From Novosphingobium chloroacetimidivorans (GTDB lineage Bacteria; Pseudomonadota; Alphaproteobacteria; Sphingomonadales; Sphingomonadaceae), in NCBI RefSeq assembly GCF_014204535.1, contig NZ_JACHLR010000005.1:202649-266648 (forward strand): 64,000 nucleotides of DNA, given 5' to 3'. The notes under the pieces were generated by a model that saw only the letters and a list, made by a program, of their open reading frames with translations, did no database searches and was not told where the DNA came from. Position 1 is the stretch's first letter. Each line of letters begins with the position of its first letter. Position numbers and translations under genes: made by a program. This document shows positions 16,402 through 25,162 of this stretch, piece by piece.

Positions 16402-17598
16402 TCAATAGATCACTTCCGCATCTTCAAGCGCGCGCCGCTCGTCCCGCCCCATGCCGAGGAGTTCGCCGTAAACATGGTCCTCATGCTCGCCGAGCTTGGG
16501 CGTGCCACGGTCGATGCCGATTTCGGAGCCCTTGGACAGACGCATCGGCACGCCGACTGCCGCACGCAGCTTGCCATCGGGTTCTGCGACCTCGACGATG
16601 GCACGGCGCATGCGCAAGTGATCGTCGCTGGCGATCTCCGGCGTCGTCCACGACGCATGCGCGCCGATGCCCGCCTGCTGCAGCTGCGCCGCTGCCTCGC
16701 CGGCATCCTTGCCCGCCGTCCACTCCGAGACGATCGCATCTATAGCAAAACGGTTTTCCTGACGGTCTGCTTCCTTGGAGAAGCGTGCGTCGCTTGCAAG
16801 CTCGCTGCGCCCCATGAGATCGGCCAGGGCGCTCCACTCCGCGTCGCTGGTCACCGCAAGCGCCAGCCAGCGATCCTCGCCCTGCGCCGGGTAGACCCCG
16901 TGCGGCGCCATCCGCGGGTGTGCGTTGCCCCGCCGTGCCGGCGATCCGCCCGCAGCGGCGAGCAACATCATGTCGCCCACGAGCGCGGCCGCCACTTCGC
17001 GAGCGGCGACATCGACATGGCTGCCTTTCCCCGTCGCACGGCGTCGATGGAGTGCGGCCATGACAGCCGTCGCGGCATGCATGCCGACCGTGTGGTCCAT
17101 GACATGCCGGATCTCGACCGGCGGCCCGTCCTCGTATCCCGTCAGCTCGCCCAGGCCACCCCAGGCGCCGAACAGCGGCGCGTAACCGGCGAAGTGCGAA
17201 TCCGGACCACTCTGGCCGGAGGAGGAAACGGAGAGCATGACGATGTCGTCCTTGACGGACTTGAGCGCCTCGTACCCAAGACCAAGCCGATCCATCACGC
17301 CCGGGCGAAAACTCTCTGCCGCGATGTCGCTGACGCCGACGATGCGCTTGGCCAGAGCAATGCCGTCCGACTTCTTGAGGTTGATGCGGACCGACAGCTT
17401 GGTCGAAGCCACTTGATCGAACGTCGCCGGACCCATGCGACCGTAGACCGGATGCGGCTTGCGGAATGCGTCCGGTCGCATCGCGCTCTCGATCTTGATG
17501 ACCTCGGCGCCGAGCTGGGACAGCAAGTTGGTGCAGAACGGCCCGGCGTTGTGGACCGTAAAGTCGGCGATGCGGATGCCGGCGAGAGGTTTTGCCAT
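16402..17598 (-). CDS. CaiB/BaiF class III CoA-transferase, catalytic-type subunit
   Basis: A 398-residue class III CoA-transferase. The N-terminal LAGIRI..F start, the LGAEVIKIE block and D168 in VMDHTVG, the residue that forms the acyl/aspartyl-CoA intermediates, are all present. ATG 17598 follows the stop of the neighbouring CoA-transferase gene by only 5 bp. The family moves CoA between a donor thioester such as succinyl-CoA and an acid acceptor. Given the hydratase and lyase downstream, the acceptor may be an unsaturated or hydroxylated dicarboxylate. The neighbour lacks the aspartate, so the two may form one heteromeric enzyme. Confidence 0.88.
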   Translation of the reverse strand: MAKPLAGIRIADFTVHNAGPFCTNLLSQLGAEVIKIESAMRPDAFRKPHPVYGRMGPATFDQVASTKLSVRINLKKSDGIALAKRIVGVSDIAAESFRPGVMDRLGLGYEALKSVKDDIVMLSVSSSGQSGPDSHFAGYAPLFGAWGGLGELTGYEDGPPVEIRHVMDHTVGMHAATAVMAALHRRRATGKGSHVDVAAREVAAALVGDMMLLAAAGGSPARRGNAHPRMAPHGVYPAQGEDRWLALAVTSDAEWSALADLMGRSELASDARFSKEADRQENRFAIDAIVSEWTAGKDAGEAAAQLQQAGIGAHASWTTPEIASDDHLRMRRAIVEVAEPDGKLRAAVGVPMRLSKGSEIGIDRGTPKLGEHEDHVYGELLGMGRDERRALEDAEVIY

Positions 17599-17602
17599 GC
17601 GT

Positions 17603-18748
17603 TCAGCCTTTCGCCCGTGCGAGAACCGGCATGTCCTTGAGCGGCGGGGGTCCGCCGGCCAACGTGAGAGGCGCGGCATCGAAGTGGAATGGCGAGACAA
17701 GCACGTCGAGCTCGCCCGCATCGCCGACAGGAAGCTTCTGGAACACGCCGCGATGCCGCTCTTGCGGATCGGCCAGGATCTGCGCCGGCGTCTTGTAGCG
17801 CGCCAAGGGAACTCCGAGGGTCTGTCCGGCGCTCACGATGTCGTCCACCTTGCGAACGGCAGCCCACGCGCGGATGTGTTCGTTGATCTCGGGGCCACGC
17901 CGGCTACGCTCAAGCGAGTCCGCCAAGGCAGGATCGAGCGCCCACGCCGGATTGCCGAGAAGCTTGACCAGTCCATCCCACTGGCGCTGCTCCAGCGTCA
18001 GCAGTTCAAGGTAGCCGTCTTCGCAGGGGATCACGCCGCCGTAGCGAAAGCTTCGCTCGACACGGTGCTCGATCGAGCCGTCACCCAGCCGCTGTATCGC
18101 GAACGCGCCGACTGCAAGGTTGGCGTCCTGGCATGATATATCGACGAACTGGCCGCCGCGCGCCGGGCGATCCCACAGGGCCGCCAACGCGCCGAGAGCC
18201 GCGGCGATGCCGCCCTGCATCGCACCGAAATGACCGGCGATCTTGAGCGGCGCGCGATCCGGAAACATCTCGACCGCCAACCCGTTCGGCAGCAGGTTAC
18301 CCTCGCCACCGGCATGCTGGATGACGACATCCTCACCTTTCCACCCGCACTTGGGGCCGGAGGCGCCGAACGGCAGCACCGAGACATGGATGAGTTGCGG
18401 ATAGCGGCCAGCGATCGCCGCTTCGTCCAGGCCGAGCCGCTCACGTTCCGCGACCGGCGTATCATCGATGAAAACGTCGGCATCCGTCAGCAGCTGCGAC
18501 AGCCGCGCTGCATCGGCCACCACCTCGCTGTCCATTCCGGCTGCGAGATATGCGAAGAGTGCGCTTGTCGCGCCTGCCTGGCCATCTTCGCACGGCAGGA
18601 ATGGTGGCTCGCGCCGCAATGGCGTGCCGCCCTCCGGTTCGGCGAGCAGGACCTTGCCACCCATCGTGCCGAGCAGCCGCGCCGCATAGGCGGCGGCAAC
18701 ACCGCTTGCGCGAACCACGATGGACAGATCGGAAAGCGGCGCGGTCAT
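17603..18748 (-). CDS. CaiB/BaiF CoA-transferase family protein lacking the catalytic aspartate
   Basis: A 381-residue class III CoA-transferase homologue with the expected FVDIS and PFG..GP segments. The N-terminus is divergent, with no LxGxRVxD start. Where D168 of the partner protein would align, this protein reads GHFGAMQGG (residues 172-180), and the aligned position is Ala176. It therefore looks catalytically dead, as expected for the non-catalytic half of a heteromeric transferase of the BbsEF kind (family knowledge; the alignment is by eye). Start ATG 18748, with GGAAG upstream. Directly precedes the catalytic-type gene. Confidence 0.8.
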   Translation of the reverse strand: MTAPLSDLSIVVRASGVAAAYAARLLGTMGGKVLLAEPEGGTPLRREPPFLPCEDGQAGATSALFAYLAAGMDSEVVADAARLSQLLTDADVFIDDTPVAERERLGLDEAAIAGRYPQLIHVSVLPFGASGPKCGWKGEDVVIQHAGGEGNLLPNGLAVEMFPDRAPLKIAGHFGAMQGGIAAALGALAALWDRPARGGQFVDISCQDANLAVGAFAIQRLGDGSIEHRVERSFRYGGVIPCEDGYLELLTLEQRQWDGLVKLLGNPAWALDPALADSLERSRRGPEINEHIRAWAAVRKVDDIVSAGQTLGVPLARYKTPAQILADPQERHRGVFQKLPVGDAGELDVLVSPFHFDAAPLTLAGGPPPLKDMPVLARAKG

Positions 18749-18820
18749 CGAGCGTGTCTTCCAGTGGCTTCTTCGAGACGCGGCACGTGCGCAGCTCAAT
18801 AGAAATGGATCGGCACGGCT

Positions 18821-18864
18821 CCGTGGATGGACAATGCGGCGCATGCCGTTCTATCCATCCACGG
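18821..18864. terminator. Long hairpin between MaoC-like and CoA-transferase genes
   Basis: CCGTGGATGGA (18821-18831) and TCCATCCACGG (18854-18864) are perfect 11-bp inverted arms around a 22-base loop. It lies in the 185-bp gap between the MaoC-like gene and the CoA-transferase pair. There is no T run. It shares ATGGA/TATCCATC elements with the palindromes at 20191 and 22916, so it could be a third operator rather than a terminator. Confidence 0.45.
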
Positions 18865-18933
18865 TACCATGGCGTTGCGCGGCCCTGCCACCCCGTCGAG
18901 CAAACTCGCGGGAAGCCAGGGCCGCGCCGTGAG

Positions 18934-20142
18934 TTACCGAACGACCGGAAGTTCCAGATCGAGACCCGAACCGTCGACGAAGACCTTCGTGTTCGGATCG
19001 AGCGAGGGCAGCACCACCGTGGCGAGGCCCGGAGTAGTCAGCTCGCCGCGCTGGTTCTCGCCCTTGATCTCGATATCGACCAGGGCGTAGCCGTCCTTCA
19101 TGTACTTGCGGGTCACGGTGCCGCGGGCCCAGGTGCAGTCGCCCATGGTGTTGAAGCGGCTCATGCGGGTGCGGATGCGCTTGAGGAAGCCGGCGTCGCC
19201 CATCCAATTGGTGACGAGGCTGGCCATCCAGGCCGAACGCTGCGGACCGTAGTCGTAGACGCCGGGCACGCCGACTTCCTTGGCGGTCGATTCGCGGTGA
19301 TGGCCGATGCCGGTGTACTCGATCCCGCCGCCCGCCTCGGGGTTGCGGAAGAAGTGTCCCGGATGCTTCACGGCGTTCTTGAAGATCACGCCATGGGTAT
19401 GGCCACGGCCGCAGCCCACGAGGAAGCCCATCGTGTCCATCAGGCTCAAGGGACCGCGCACGATCTCGGGCAGCTGCTCACCCTCCTGGACTTCTTCCCA
19501 GTAGCGTACGTTGCCGCCGCGAATGTTCTTCTCTTCGTCCAGGATCGCCTGGTCGATGTGCTCGAATTCTTCCGGCGTGTACTCCGACTGCTTAATGTCG
19601 TCGTACTTGCCGGCCTCGCGCGCAGCCTTGCGCTCGTGACGCGTGCAGGTGCCCAGTGCTCGGCTGACCAGCTCGCCGCGCTGGTTGAAGTAGCTCGCCT
19701 CGACGTACTGGAGGACGAGCGTGCCGGAGAACTGGCTTTCCTTGACGTCGACGCCGACCACGCGTTCGATCGCGGTGATGCGGTCGCCCGGGCGGATCTG
19801 GCGGAAAATCTCCCAATCGTTGCCGGCGTAGAAACCATGCACACCGGGCAGCCCCCACCGCGTGCGGCCGACCCAGCCGAACGCCATGGGGAAGTTGGGG
19901 TGAGCGATCATCGAACCATGACGCGTCAGGCGACCGACTTCGAGATCGCGGTACAGCGGGTTGAGGTCGCCGATGCCGTTGCAGAAGTTGCGGATCGTGT
20001 CCTCGGTGGCGTCCTGCAGATAGGGCCCTTCGGGCCGCAGCTGCATGCCGATCATGTTCTCGGCCGCCTTGATCGCCTCGGGCGTGATCTTGCCCTCCGC
20101 GGGGGCTCCGCCGACTTCGCCTTCTTTCAGATCGCCTGCCAT
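18934..20142 (-). CDS. MaoC-like tandem hotdog acyl dehydratase
   Basis: A 402-residue double-hotdog protein of the MaoC/FAS1-like dehydratase type. The first half has the CNGIGD.NP segment near 54-62 typical of N-terminal MaoC-like domains, and the second half carries the VGCGRGHTHG segment in place of the usual catalytic loop. It would hydrate or dehydrate an acyl-CoA. The start is ATG 20142 after AGGAG. A perfect palindrome lies about 50 bp upstream. It is the first gene of the long minus-strand catabolic run reaching to 10047, though a 185-bp gap with a hairpin follows it. Confidence 0.82.
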   Translation of the reverse strand: MAGDLKEGEVGGAPAEGKITPEAIKAAENMIGMQLRPEGPYLQDATEDTIRNFCNGIGDLNPLYRDLEVGRLTRHGSMIAHPNFPMAFGWVGRTRWGLPGVHGFYAGNDWEIFRQIRPGDRITAIERVVGVDVKESQFSGTLVLQYVEASYFNQRGELVSRALGTCTRHERKAAREAGKYDDIKQSEYTPEEFEHIDQAILDEEKNIRGGNVRYWEEVQEGEQLPEIVRGPLSLMDTMGFLVGCGRGHTHGVIFKNAVKHPGHFFRNPEAGGGIEYTGIGHHRESTAKEVGVPGVYDYGPQRSAWMASLVTNWMGDAGFLKRIRTRMSRFNTMGDCTWARGTVTRKYMKDGYALVDIEIKGENQRGELTTPGLATVVLPSLDPNTKVFVDGSGLDLELPVVR

Positions 20143-20190
20143 CAATAGCTCCTGTTGAGGCGCTACGATGCTGCGCGCCCTGAATGCCGG

Positions 20191-20216
20191 CCGATGGATA
20201 GTGCATTATCCATCGG
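20191..20216. promoter_or_regulatory. Perfect palindrome upstream of the MaoC-like gene (candidate GntR operator)
   Basis: Ten-base perfect arms (20191-20200 and 20207-20216) around a 6-base centre. Bases 20196-20209 form a 14-mer, GGATAGTGCATTAT, that recurs exactly at 22916-22929 in front of the third CoA-transferase gene. The GntR/FCD regulator gene lies between the two sites, so it is the natural candidate to bind both. Confidence 0.6.
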
Positions 20217-20405
20217 CGTCAAGGCGTAGCATGAATGGAAAGGTGAGCCCGACAATGCCGGGCGCGTGCGAACCTCCGCGGAAAGCGTGAGGGGAGTTCG
20301 AGGTGAAGCCGGGCAATGCATGTCGAGGCGCTCCAAGGCACCTTGTTGCTGGCTTGCGGATATGTGGCTGGATCTCCCATCCGCAGGACGCGGATGGTGG
20401 AGTGA

Positions 20406-21008
20406 TCAGGCTGGCGAGGTCGTGTCGCCCTCGTCCCAGCGGAAAGCCCGGCTTTCCACAATCTGACCGAAGCGCCCCATGCACGCCACGGCGTGGTTGT
20501 GCTCGTCGGGCGTCACGCCTGCGCAGCAATCTTCCAGCACCACGACTTCGTAGTCGCGATCGTGAGCCTCGCGAGCACCGGAATGCACCACGCCGTTTGT
20601 GGAAACGCCGCACATGACGATGCGGCTGATCTTGTGAGCCCGTAAGATGGCTTCCAGCGAAGTCGAATAGAAGGGGCTGACGCGGTGCTTCACGATGTCG
20701 AAATCCTGCGGCTCCGGCGCAATCGAATCGTGCACCTGTGTCCCCCAGGTTCCGAGCTGGAAAATCCCGTTCTTGCGGGCACCCGAGAAGATCGGGGACG
20801 CTTCGGGCGCCTCCCGGTAATCGCTCGAAAAACCGACCCGCACGTAGCCCACAAGAGCCCCCGCCGCGCGTGCCGCCGCGATCGCAGCTCGCGTGTTCTC
20901 GAGGACACCGCGCTCCTTGACCTGAACGCCGTAGGTCTTGGCGTTGAAGCCGTCCTCAGCGACGAGGTCGTTCATCATGTCCATGACGAGGAAAAGCGTC
21001 GGCTTCAT
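20406..21008 (-). CDS. Isochorismatase-like cysteine hydrolase
   Basis: A 200-residue isochorismatase-fold hydrolase with an intact catalytic triad: D10 (LVMDMMND), K107 (VKHRVSPFYST) and C133 (VMCGVSTNGVV). The family hydrolyses amides, carbamoyl groups or vinyl ethers. The cis-peptide VST after C133 is conserved. Its ATG shares one base with the stop of the GntR gene, so it is translationally coupled to the regulator and the CoA-transferase. Which amide or enol ether it cleaves is not visible. Confidence 0.88.
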   Translation of the reverse strand: MKPTLFLVMDMMNDLVAEDGFNAKTYGVQVKERGVLENTRAAIAAARAAGALVGYVRVGFSSDYREAPEASPIFSGARKNGIFQLGTWGTQVHDSIAPEPQDFDIVKHRVSPFYSTSLEAILRAHKISRIVMCGVSTNGVVHSGAREAHDRDYEVVVLEDCCAGVTPDEHNHAVACMGRFGQIVESRAFRWDEGDTTSPA

Positions 21009-21685
21009 CAGGCGTGTCTCTCTGGATCGGTTACATTGGCGTTGAGCGATGCGCGCAATTCGTCGAAACCCGCCTCGATGTGCTGGCGCGTCGCCAGCAT
21101 CGCTGCGGCGGCGTCCCCCGCAATCAGCGCGGCGAGCAGTTCGTCGTGCTCGTCGGACGCGCGTCCGACGCGGCCTTTCAGGCGATTGATCAAGTCGAAC
21201 GGATAGCGCGCCCAGAGGATCTGCACGAAATGCAGCGTCTGCGGCATCTGCGCGATCTCGAACATGCGATGGTGGAAGCGATAGTTCGCGGCTCGCGCGG
21301 TTTCGTTTTCACCCTGGTCGAACGCCGTGCCGAACTCCGACGCCAGGATCTTGAGTTCGGCAATGTCGGCGACCGTGACCCGCTCCGTAGCCCCGCGCAC
21401 GAGTTGCGTTTCCAGCAGGATTCGCAGGTTGAGGACTTCCGTGGAGGTCTCGATATCGAAGGGCGCGACAGTCGCTCCGCGATAGCTATCGACCAGTACG
21501 TAGCCCTCGGCGGCGAGCAACTTCAACGCCTCCCGCACGGGCGTGATGCTCGTCTTGAGCATCGTCGCGATTTCCTGCTGCTTGAGCCGGACGCCGCGGG
21601 GTATCCGGCCGGAGATGATGCCCTCGCGAAGGAAGTCGGCGACTTGCTCCTCCTTCGTACGAAACTGCATCATCGGTTCGATCAT
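21008..21685 (-). CDS. GntR family transcriptional regulator (FadR/FCD subfamily)
   Basis: A 225-residue regulator with an N-terminal winged helix (about residues 10-72) and an all-helical FCD ligand domain (about 80-215) containing the expected FHH and HDELLAALIAGD segments that usually hold a metal and a carboxylate ligand. It sits between a CoA-transferase gene (ATGA overlap) and an isochorismatase-like gene (one-base overlap), so it is autoregulated if the palindrome at 22916-22935 is its operator. FCD regulators typically sense organic acids, which suits the dicarboxylate-type operon next to it. Confidence 0.9.
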   Translation of the reverse strand: MIEPMMQFRTKEEQVADFLREGIISGRIPRGVRLKQQEIATMLKTSITPVREALKLLAAEGYVLVDSYRGATVAPFDIETSTEVLNLRILLETQLVRGATERVTVADIAELKILASEFGTAFDQGENETARAANYRFHHRMFEIAQMPQTLHFVQILWARYPFDLINRLKGRVGRASDEHDELLAALIAGDAAAAMLATRQHIEAGFDELRASLNANVTDPERHA

Positions 21686-22926
21686 CCTTTCTGGCGGACC
21701 GGCGCCCAGGCGAAGTCACCAGGTTCATAGGCCTTGGCCGCCCCCCCTGCCAACAGCTGATCGATCTCGTCGGGCGCGTAGCCGAGCTCGGCCAGCAAGG
21801 CTTGCGTATGCTCGCCGATCTCGGGCGGAGGCAAGTTCGGTTCCACGGCGGTCTGGCCCGGAAATTCGGGAACTTCGAATTGCAAGCCACGAAACTCGAG
21901 TTCGCGCAGCTTGCCGGGCTGGCGCGCTTGCGGCTTTTCCAGCACTCGCTCAAGCGGCATGACTTCATTGAAGCCCAGGCCGGCGGCGCGCAGGCGCTGC
22001 TCCACGTCGGCGAACTGATACTTGGCCACGGCCTTGCGGACCGCCTCCTCGACCACCTCGCGATCCTTCTTGCGGTCGCGCAACTTGGCATAGGCCGGGT
22101 CACCGTGCTCCGGCATATCGAGCGCCTTGGTCAGCTTGGCCCAGTGCGCATCGGTCAGGATCAACAAATAGACCCAACGCTGGTCGGCAGTTAGGTAGGA
22201 GCCGTATCCTGGCATCGAGAACTCGCCGCCGCCCTCCTTCTCCAGCCGGCCGAGCAACTGCGTTTTCAGCTGCATGCCGGCAAGATCGCGCGCGGCAAGG
22301 TGCAGGCCCGTCTCGTAGAGGCCGATCTCGATGCGGCGATCCGCTTCGCTCGCGGCAGGGTTGAGCATCGTCGAGAGCACGCGGATGACCGCATATGTGC
22401 CTGCGAACTGGTCATGGTACGAAGGGCCGAATCGCGTGGGGCGATCATTGACCCGATGGTCGTCCATCGCCCCGGTCGCCGCCTCTGCGATCGGGTTGGT
22501 CATGAGGTCGTCAGCCTGCGGTCCGTGGGTGTATCCCTTGATGTGGACGTGAACGATGCCGGGATTGACCTCCATGCAATCGTCCGCGGTGACGCCCAGC
22601 TTGCGCGCGGCCGCTGGAGCGAGATTGTGGATCACCATGTCTGCGGTCGCTGCCAGGCGACGGAAGACCTCCCTCCCCTCACCCGTCGTCAGGTCGAGGC
22701 AGATTGCCTTCTTGGAGTGACTGTAGGCGACGATTGTTCCAGAAGGTCCGCCGCGCACCAGCGCCCGGGTCGTGTCGCCCGCAGGAGGTTCGACCTTGAT
22801 CACCTCCGCTCCGAGCTGGGAAAGGATATGTGTCGCAAACGGCGCGGCAATCATCGTGCCGAGTTCGAGAACGCGCTTGCCGCTAAGTGGCTTATCGGTG
22901 ATCTGCATTCCCGCTGGATAGTGCAT
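21682..22926 (-). CDS. CaiB/BaiF class III CoA-transferase
   Basis: A 414-residue class III CoA-transferase with LSGKRVLELG near the N-terminus, the LGAEVIKVE block and an Asp in the YHDQFAG segment at the catalytic position. The start at ATG 22926 has AGGA six bases upstream; the internal ATG 22908 is an alternative with a poor ribosome site. If 22926 is right, the GGATA..TATCC inverted repeat covers the ribosome site and start codon, which could let the regulator block both transcription and translation. First gene of a three-gene unit with the GntR regulator and the isochorismatase-like hydrolase. Confidence 0.87.
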   Translation of the reverse strand: MHYPAGMQITDKPLSGKRVLELGTMIAAPFATHILSQLGAEVIKVEPPAGDTTRALVRGGPSGTIVAYSHSKKAICLDLTTGEGREVFRRLAATADMVIHNLAPAAARKLGVTADDCMEVNPGIVHVHIKGYTHGPQADDLMTNPIAEAATGAMDDHRVNDRPTRFGPSYHDQFAGTYAVIRVLSTMLNPAASEADRRIEIGLYETGLHLAARDLAGMQLKTQLLGRLEKEGGGEFSMPGYGSYLTADQRWVYLLILTDAHWAKLTKALDMPEHGDPAYAKLRDRKKDREVVEEAVRKAVAKYQFADVEQRLRAAGLGFNEVMPLERVLEKPQARQPGKLRELEFRGLQFEVPEFPGQTAVEPNLPPPEIGEHTQALLAELGYAPDEIDQLLAGGAAKAYEPGDFAWAPVRQKG

Positions 22927-22952
22927 TATATATCCTGGGTCTAGTCGGACTA
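22916..22952. promoter_or_regulatory. Two inverted repeats upstream of the third CoA-transferase gene
   Basis: GGATA (22916-22920) and TATCC (22931-22935) flank a region that shares the 14-mer GGATAGTGCATTAT with the palindrome at 20191-20216. Just beyond it, TAGTC-G-GACTA (22942-22952) is a second, unrelated 11-base palindrome. Both lie in the divergent promoter with the aldo/keto reductase gene. The first is the better operator candidate because it is shared. Confidence 0.5.
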
Positions 22953-23109
22953 AGTCTAGTCTTCCTGGCAGCCGCTACTGCGCGTCGCACCAGGATCGTG
23001 TATGCAGGCAAACGGCATAGCAGTTCGTGCCCGGCGCCCAAGCTTGAACCACGCCACCGGTTGGGCGTTGAAGTACCTGATCTGCCCCCTCACATAAGGC
23101 CTCCCAACC

Positions 23110-24147
23110 ATGCGCTATAACAAACTCGGTCGTACCGGCCTGTTCGTGTCGGAGATCTGCCTGGGCACGATGACGTTCGGCGGCAGCGGTGAGGATATGT
23201 GGGCGAAGATCGGCCAGCTCGGCCAGGATGAGGCGGACGCGCTCGTCCGTGCCGCGGTAGAGGGCGGCGTGAACTTCATCGACACCGCCGACGTGTATGC
23301 TGGCGGCCGTTCCGAAGAAATCACCGGCCAAGCCATCCGCAACCTTGGCCTCAAGCGCGACGAGATCGTCGTCGCCAGCAAAGGCTTCGGTGCGACCGGC
23401 GAGGGTCCGAACGCCCGCGGCGCTTCACGCTACCATCTGATCGATGCCTGCAAGGCCAGCCTGAAGCGCCTTCAACTCGACCACATCGACCTCTACCAGA
23501 TCCACGGCTTCGATCCCGTGACGCCGATCGAGGAGACGCTGCGCGCCCTCGATACTTTGGTCCAGCATGGTCACGTGCGCTATATCGGCGTGTCGAACTG
23601 GGCCGCCTGGCAGATCACGAAGGCGCTCGGAATCTCGGAGCGCCTGGGCTTGCACCGCTTCGCCTCGCTGCAGGCCTACTACACTCTGGTCGGCCGCGAG
23701 CTCGAGCGGGAGATCGCGCCCATGCTCTTGTCCGAAGAAGTCGGGCTGATGGTCTGGAGCCCGCTGGCCGGTGGTTTCCTGTCCGGCAAGTACAGCGCCG
23801 GCGACCCTGCCGATGGCCGGCGTACACAATTCGACTTCCCGCCCGTCGAGCCGCAACGCGGCGATGCGGTCATCGCGGCGCTACGCCCGATAGCCGAGAG
23901 CCGCGGCGTTTCGATCGCTCGCATCGCTCTTGCCTGGCTGTTGCACCAGCGCGCCGTGACGAGCGTCATCGTCGGCGCGAAGCGACCGGACCAGCTGGCG
24001 GACAACCTCGCGGCGGCCGACATAGACTTGACCGCCGAAGAACTTGCGGCGCTTGACGATGCCAGTGCCTTGGCGCGAGAATACCCCGGATGGATGTTCG
24101 AACGGCAGGGCGAGTTGCAGCGCCGCTTGCTCGCCCAAAGACGCTGA
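23110..24147 (+). CDS. Aldo/keto reductase
   Basis: A 345-residue aldo/keto reductase of the YakC/YghZ-like group. The catalytic tetrad is visible: D58, Y63, K91 and H132 (QIHGFD). NADPH-binding residues cluster near the C-terminal IVGAKRPDQLADN segment, as usual. It starts the short plus-strand pair that also includes the CMD-like gene 229 bp downstream. It would reduce a carbonyl or oxidise an alcohol. The ribosome site is weak (AAGG), and the start was chosen because the family begins MRYNKLGRTG. Confidence 0.9.
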   Translation: MRYNKLGRTGLFVSEICLGTMTFGGSGEDMWAKIGQLGQDEADALVRAAVEGGVNFIDTADVYAGGRSEEITGQAIRNLGLKRDEIVVASKGFGATGEGPNARGASRYHLIDACKASLKRLQLDHIDLYQIHGFDPVTPIEETLRALDTLVQHGHVRYIGVSNWAAWQITKALGISERLGLHRFASLQAYYTLVGRELEREIAPMLLSEEVGLMVWSPLAGGFLSGKYSAGDPADGRRTQFDFPPVEPQRGDAVIAALRPIAESRGVSIARIALAWLLHQRAVTSVIVGAKRPDQLADNLAAADIDLTAEELAALDDASALAREYPGWMFERQGELQRRLLAQRR

Positions 24148-24376
24148 CCAAGCGTCGTCCCAGGTGCGGCGCGTGACTGTACTTGCCGCCTGGTGTGAGA
24201 ATGAAAGGCCATGCTACCGGCCTGCGGGCTTGCTCTGCCCATGACCACTCCGGAGCCTTGGGATCGCACCCCGGCATTGTTCGCAGGGATCGTGGGCACT
24301 TCCGTTATCTCGGAGCTTCTGCCCCTCGGTCTTATGCCGCCTTCGATCCCGTATCAGACATGAAAGGTCACCCGCA

Positions 24377-25162
24377 ATGAACATGCTAAGCGCAGCTGAA
24401 CGGATGCAACGTGGCGAGGTCAACCAGTCGCGGCTTCTTGCTCGTACGGCGCCCAGCCCGGCCACGGTCTGGCAGGCATCGGTGCGGGACTATGTCTTTG
24501 CGGAGATATGGGAGCGTCCGGGCCTGGACCTGCGCTCCCGTTTCCTGATCGCGATCAGCGGGGCGGCGAGTTGCAACGGATCGACTTCTCACGTGGACGG
24601 CTACGTTCGCGGTGCGCTCACCCTCGATGAACTATCGCTCTCCGAATTGCGCGAAGCGGCGTTGCACCTGGCGGTCTACACTGGCTGGCCCTGCGGCGAG
24701 GCACTCGACGCATCGATTTCGCGCGTTGCCGAGGAGCTGGACCTGGCGGCTGCCGCCTTCGATCCGATCCGCGCCGAGCCATGGGATCCGAACCAGCGAC
24801 GGTTGCTGGGACGCGAGAACTTTCGCAAGGTCATGGTGTTCGACGCCGGCGAGCCCAGGACGGCCTTCGCCAAGGGCGGCGTCACGAACTTCGTGTTCGC
24901 CGAGATGTGGAACCGACCAGGCCTGGACGAACGCGCCCGCCGATGGATCACGCTGGTCGGCGTGGCGAACACGGCGCCCGACACGCCGCTGAACTCACAC
25001 ATCCATGCCGCCATGGCGAGCGGCAATGTCACGGGCGAGGAACTGGACGAGTTCGTCCTGCAATACGCAGTCTACGCCGGCTGGCCCAAAGCCTCGGTCG
25101 TCGACAGCGTGGTGCTGCGCCAACGCGATCGCGTAGCGCGCGGGCTCTCGTTCTCCTACTGA
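24377..25162 (+). CDS. Tandem carboxymuconolactone decarboxylase (CMD)-like protein
   Basis: A 261-residue protein made of two CMD/AhpD-like halves: YVFAEIWERPGLDLRSR (about 37-53) in the first repeats as FVFAEMWNRPGLDERAR in the second. The first half has C63 in ASCNGSTSH, but neither half has the CxxC redox motif of AhpD peroxidases, so a decarboxylase/isomerase-like role is more likely than peroxidase. Both halves keep a histidine in the SH motif. The 229-bp gap before it has no gene. Probably acts with the aldo/keto reductase upstream. Confidence 0.82.
   Translation: MNMLSAAERMQRGEVNQSRLLARTAPSPATVWQASVRDYVFAEIWERPGLDLRSRFLIAISGAASCNGSTSHVDGYVRGALTLDELSLSELREAALHLAVYTGWPCGEALDASISRVAEELDLAAAAFDPIRAEPWDPNQRRLLGRENFRKVMVFDAGEPRTAFAKGGVTNFVFAEMWNRPGLDERARRWITLVGVANTAPDTPLNSHIHAAMASGNVTGEELDEFVLQYAVYAGWPKASVVDSVVLRQRDRVARGLSFSY

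Noticed and set aside
24377..25162. AhpD-type alkylhydroperoxidase
   Set aside because: The CxxC motif is missing in both halves.
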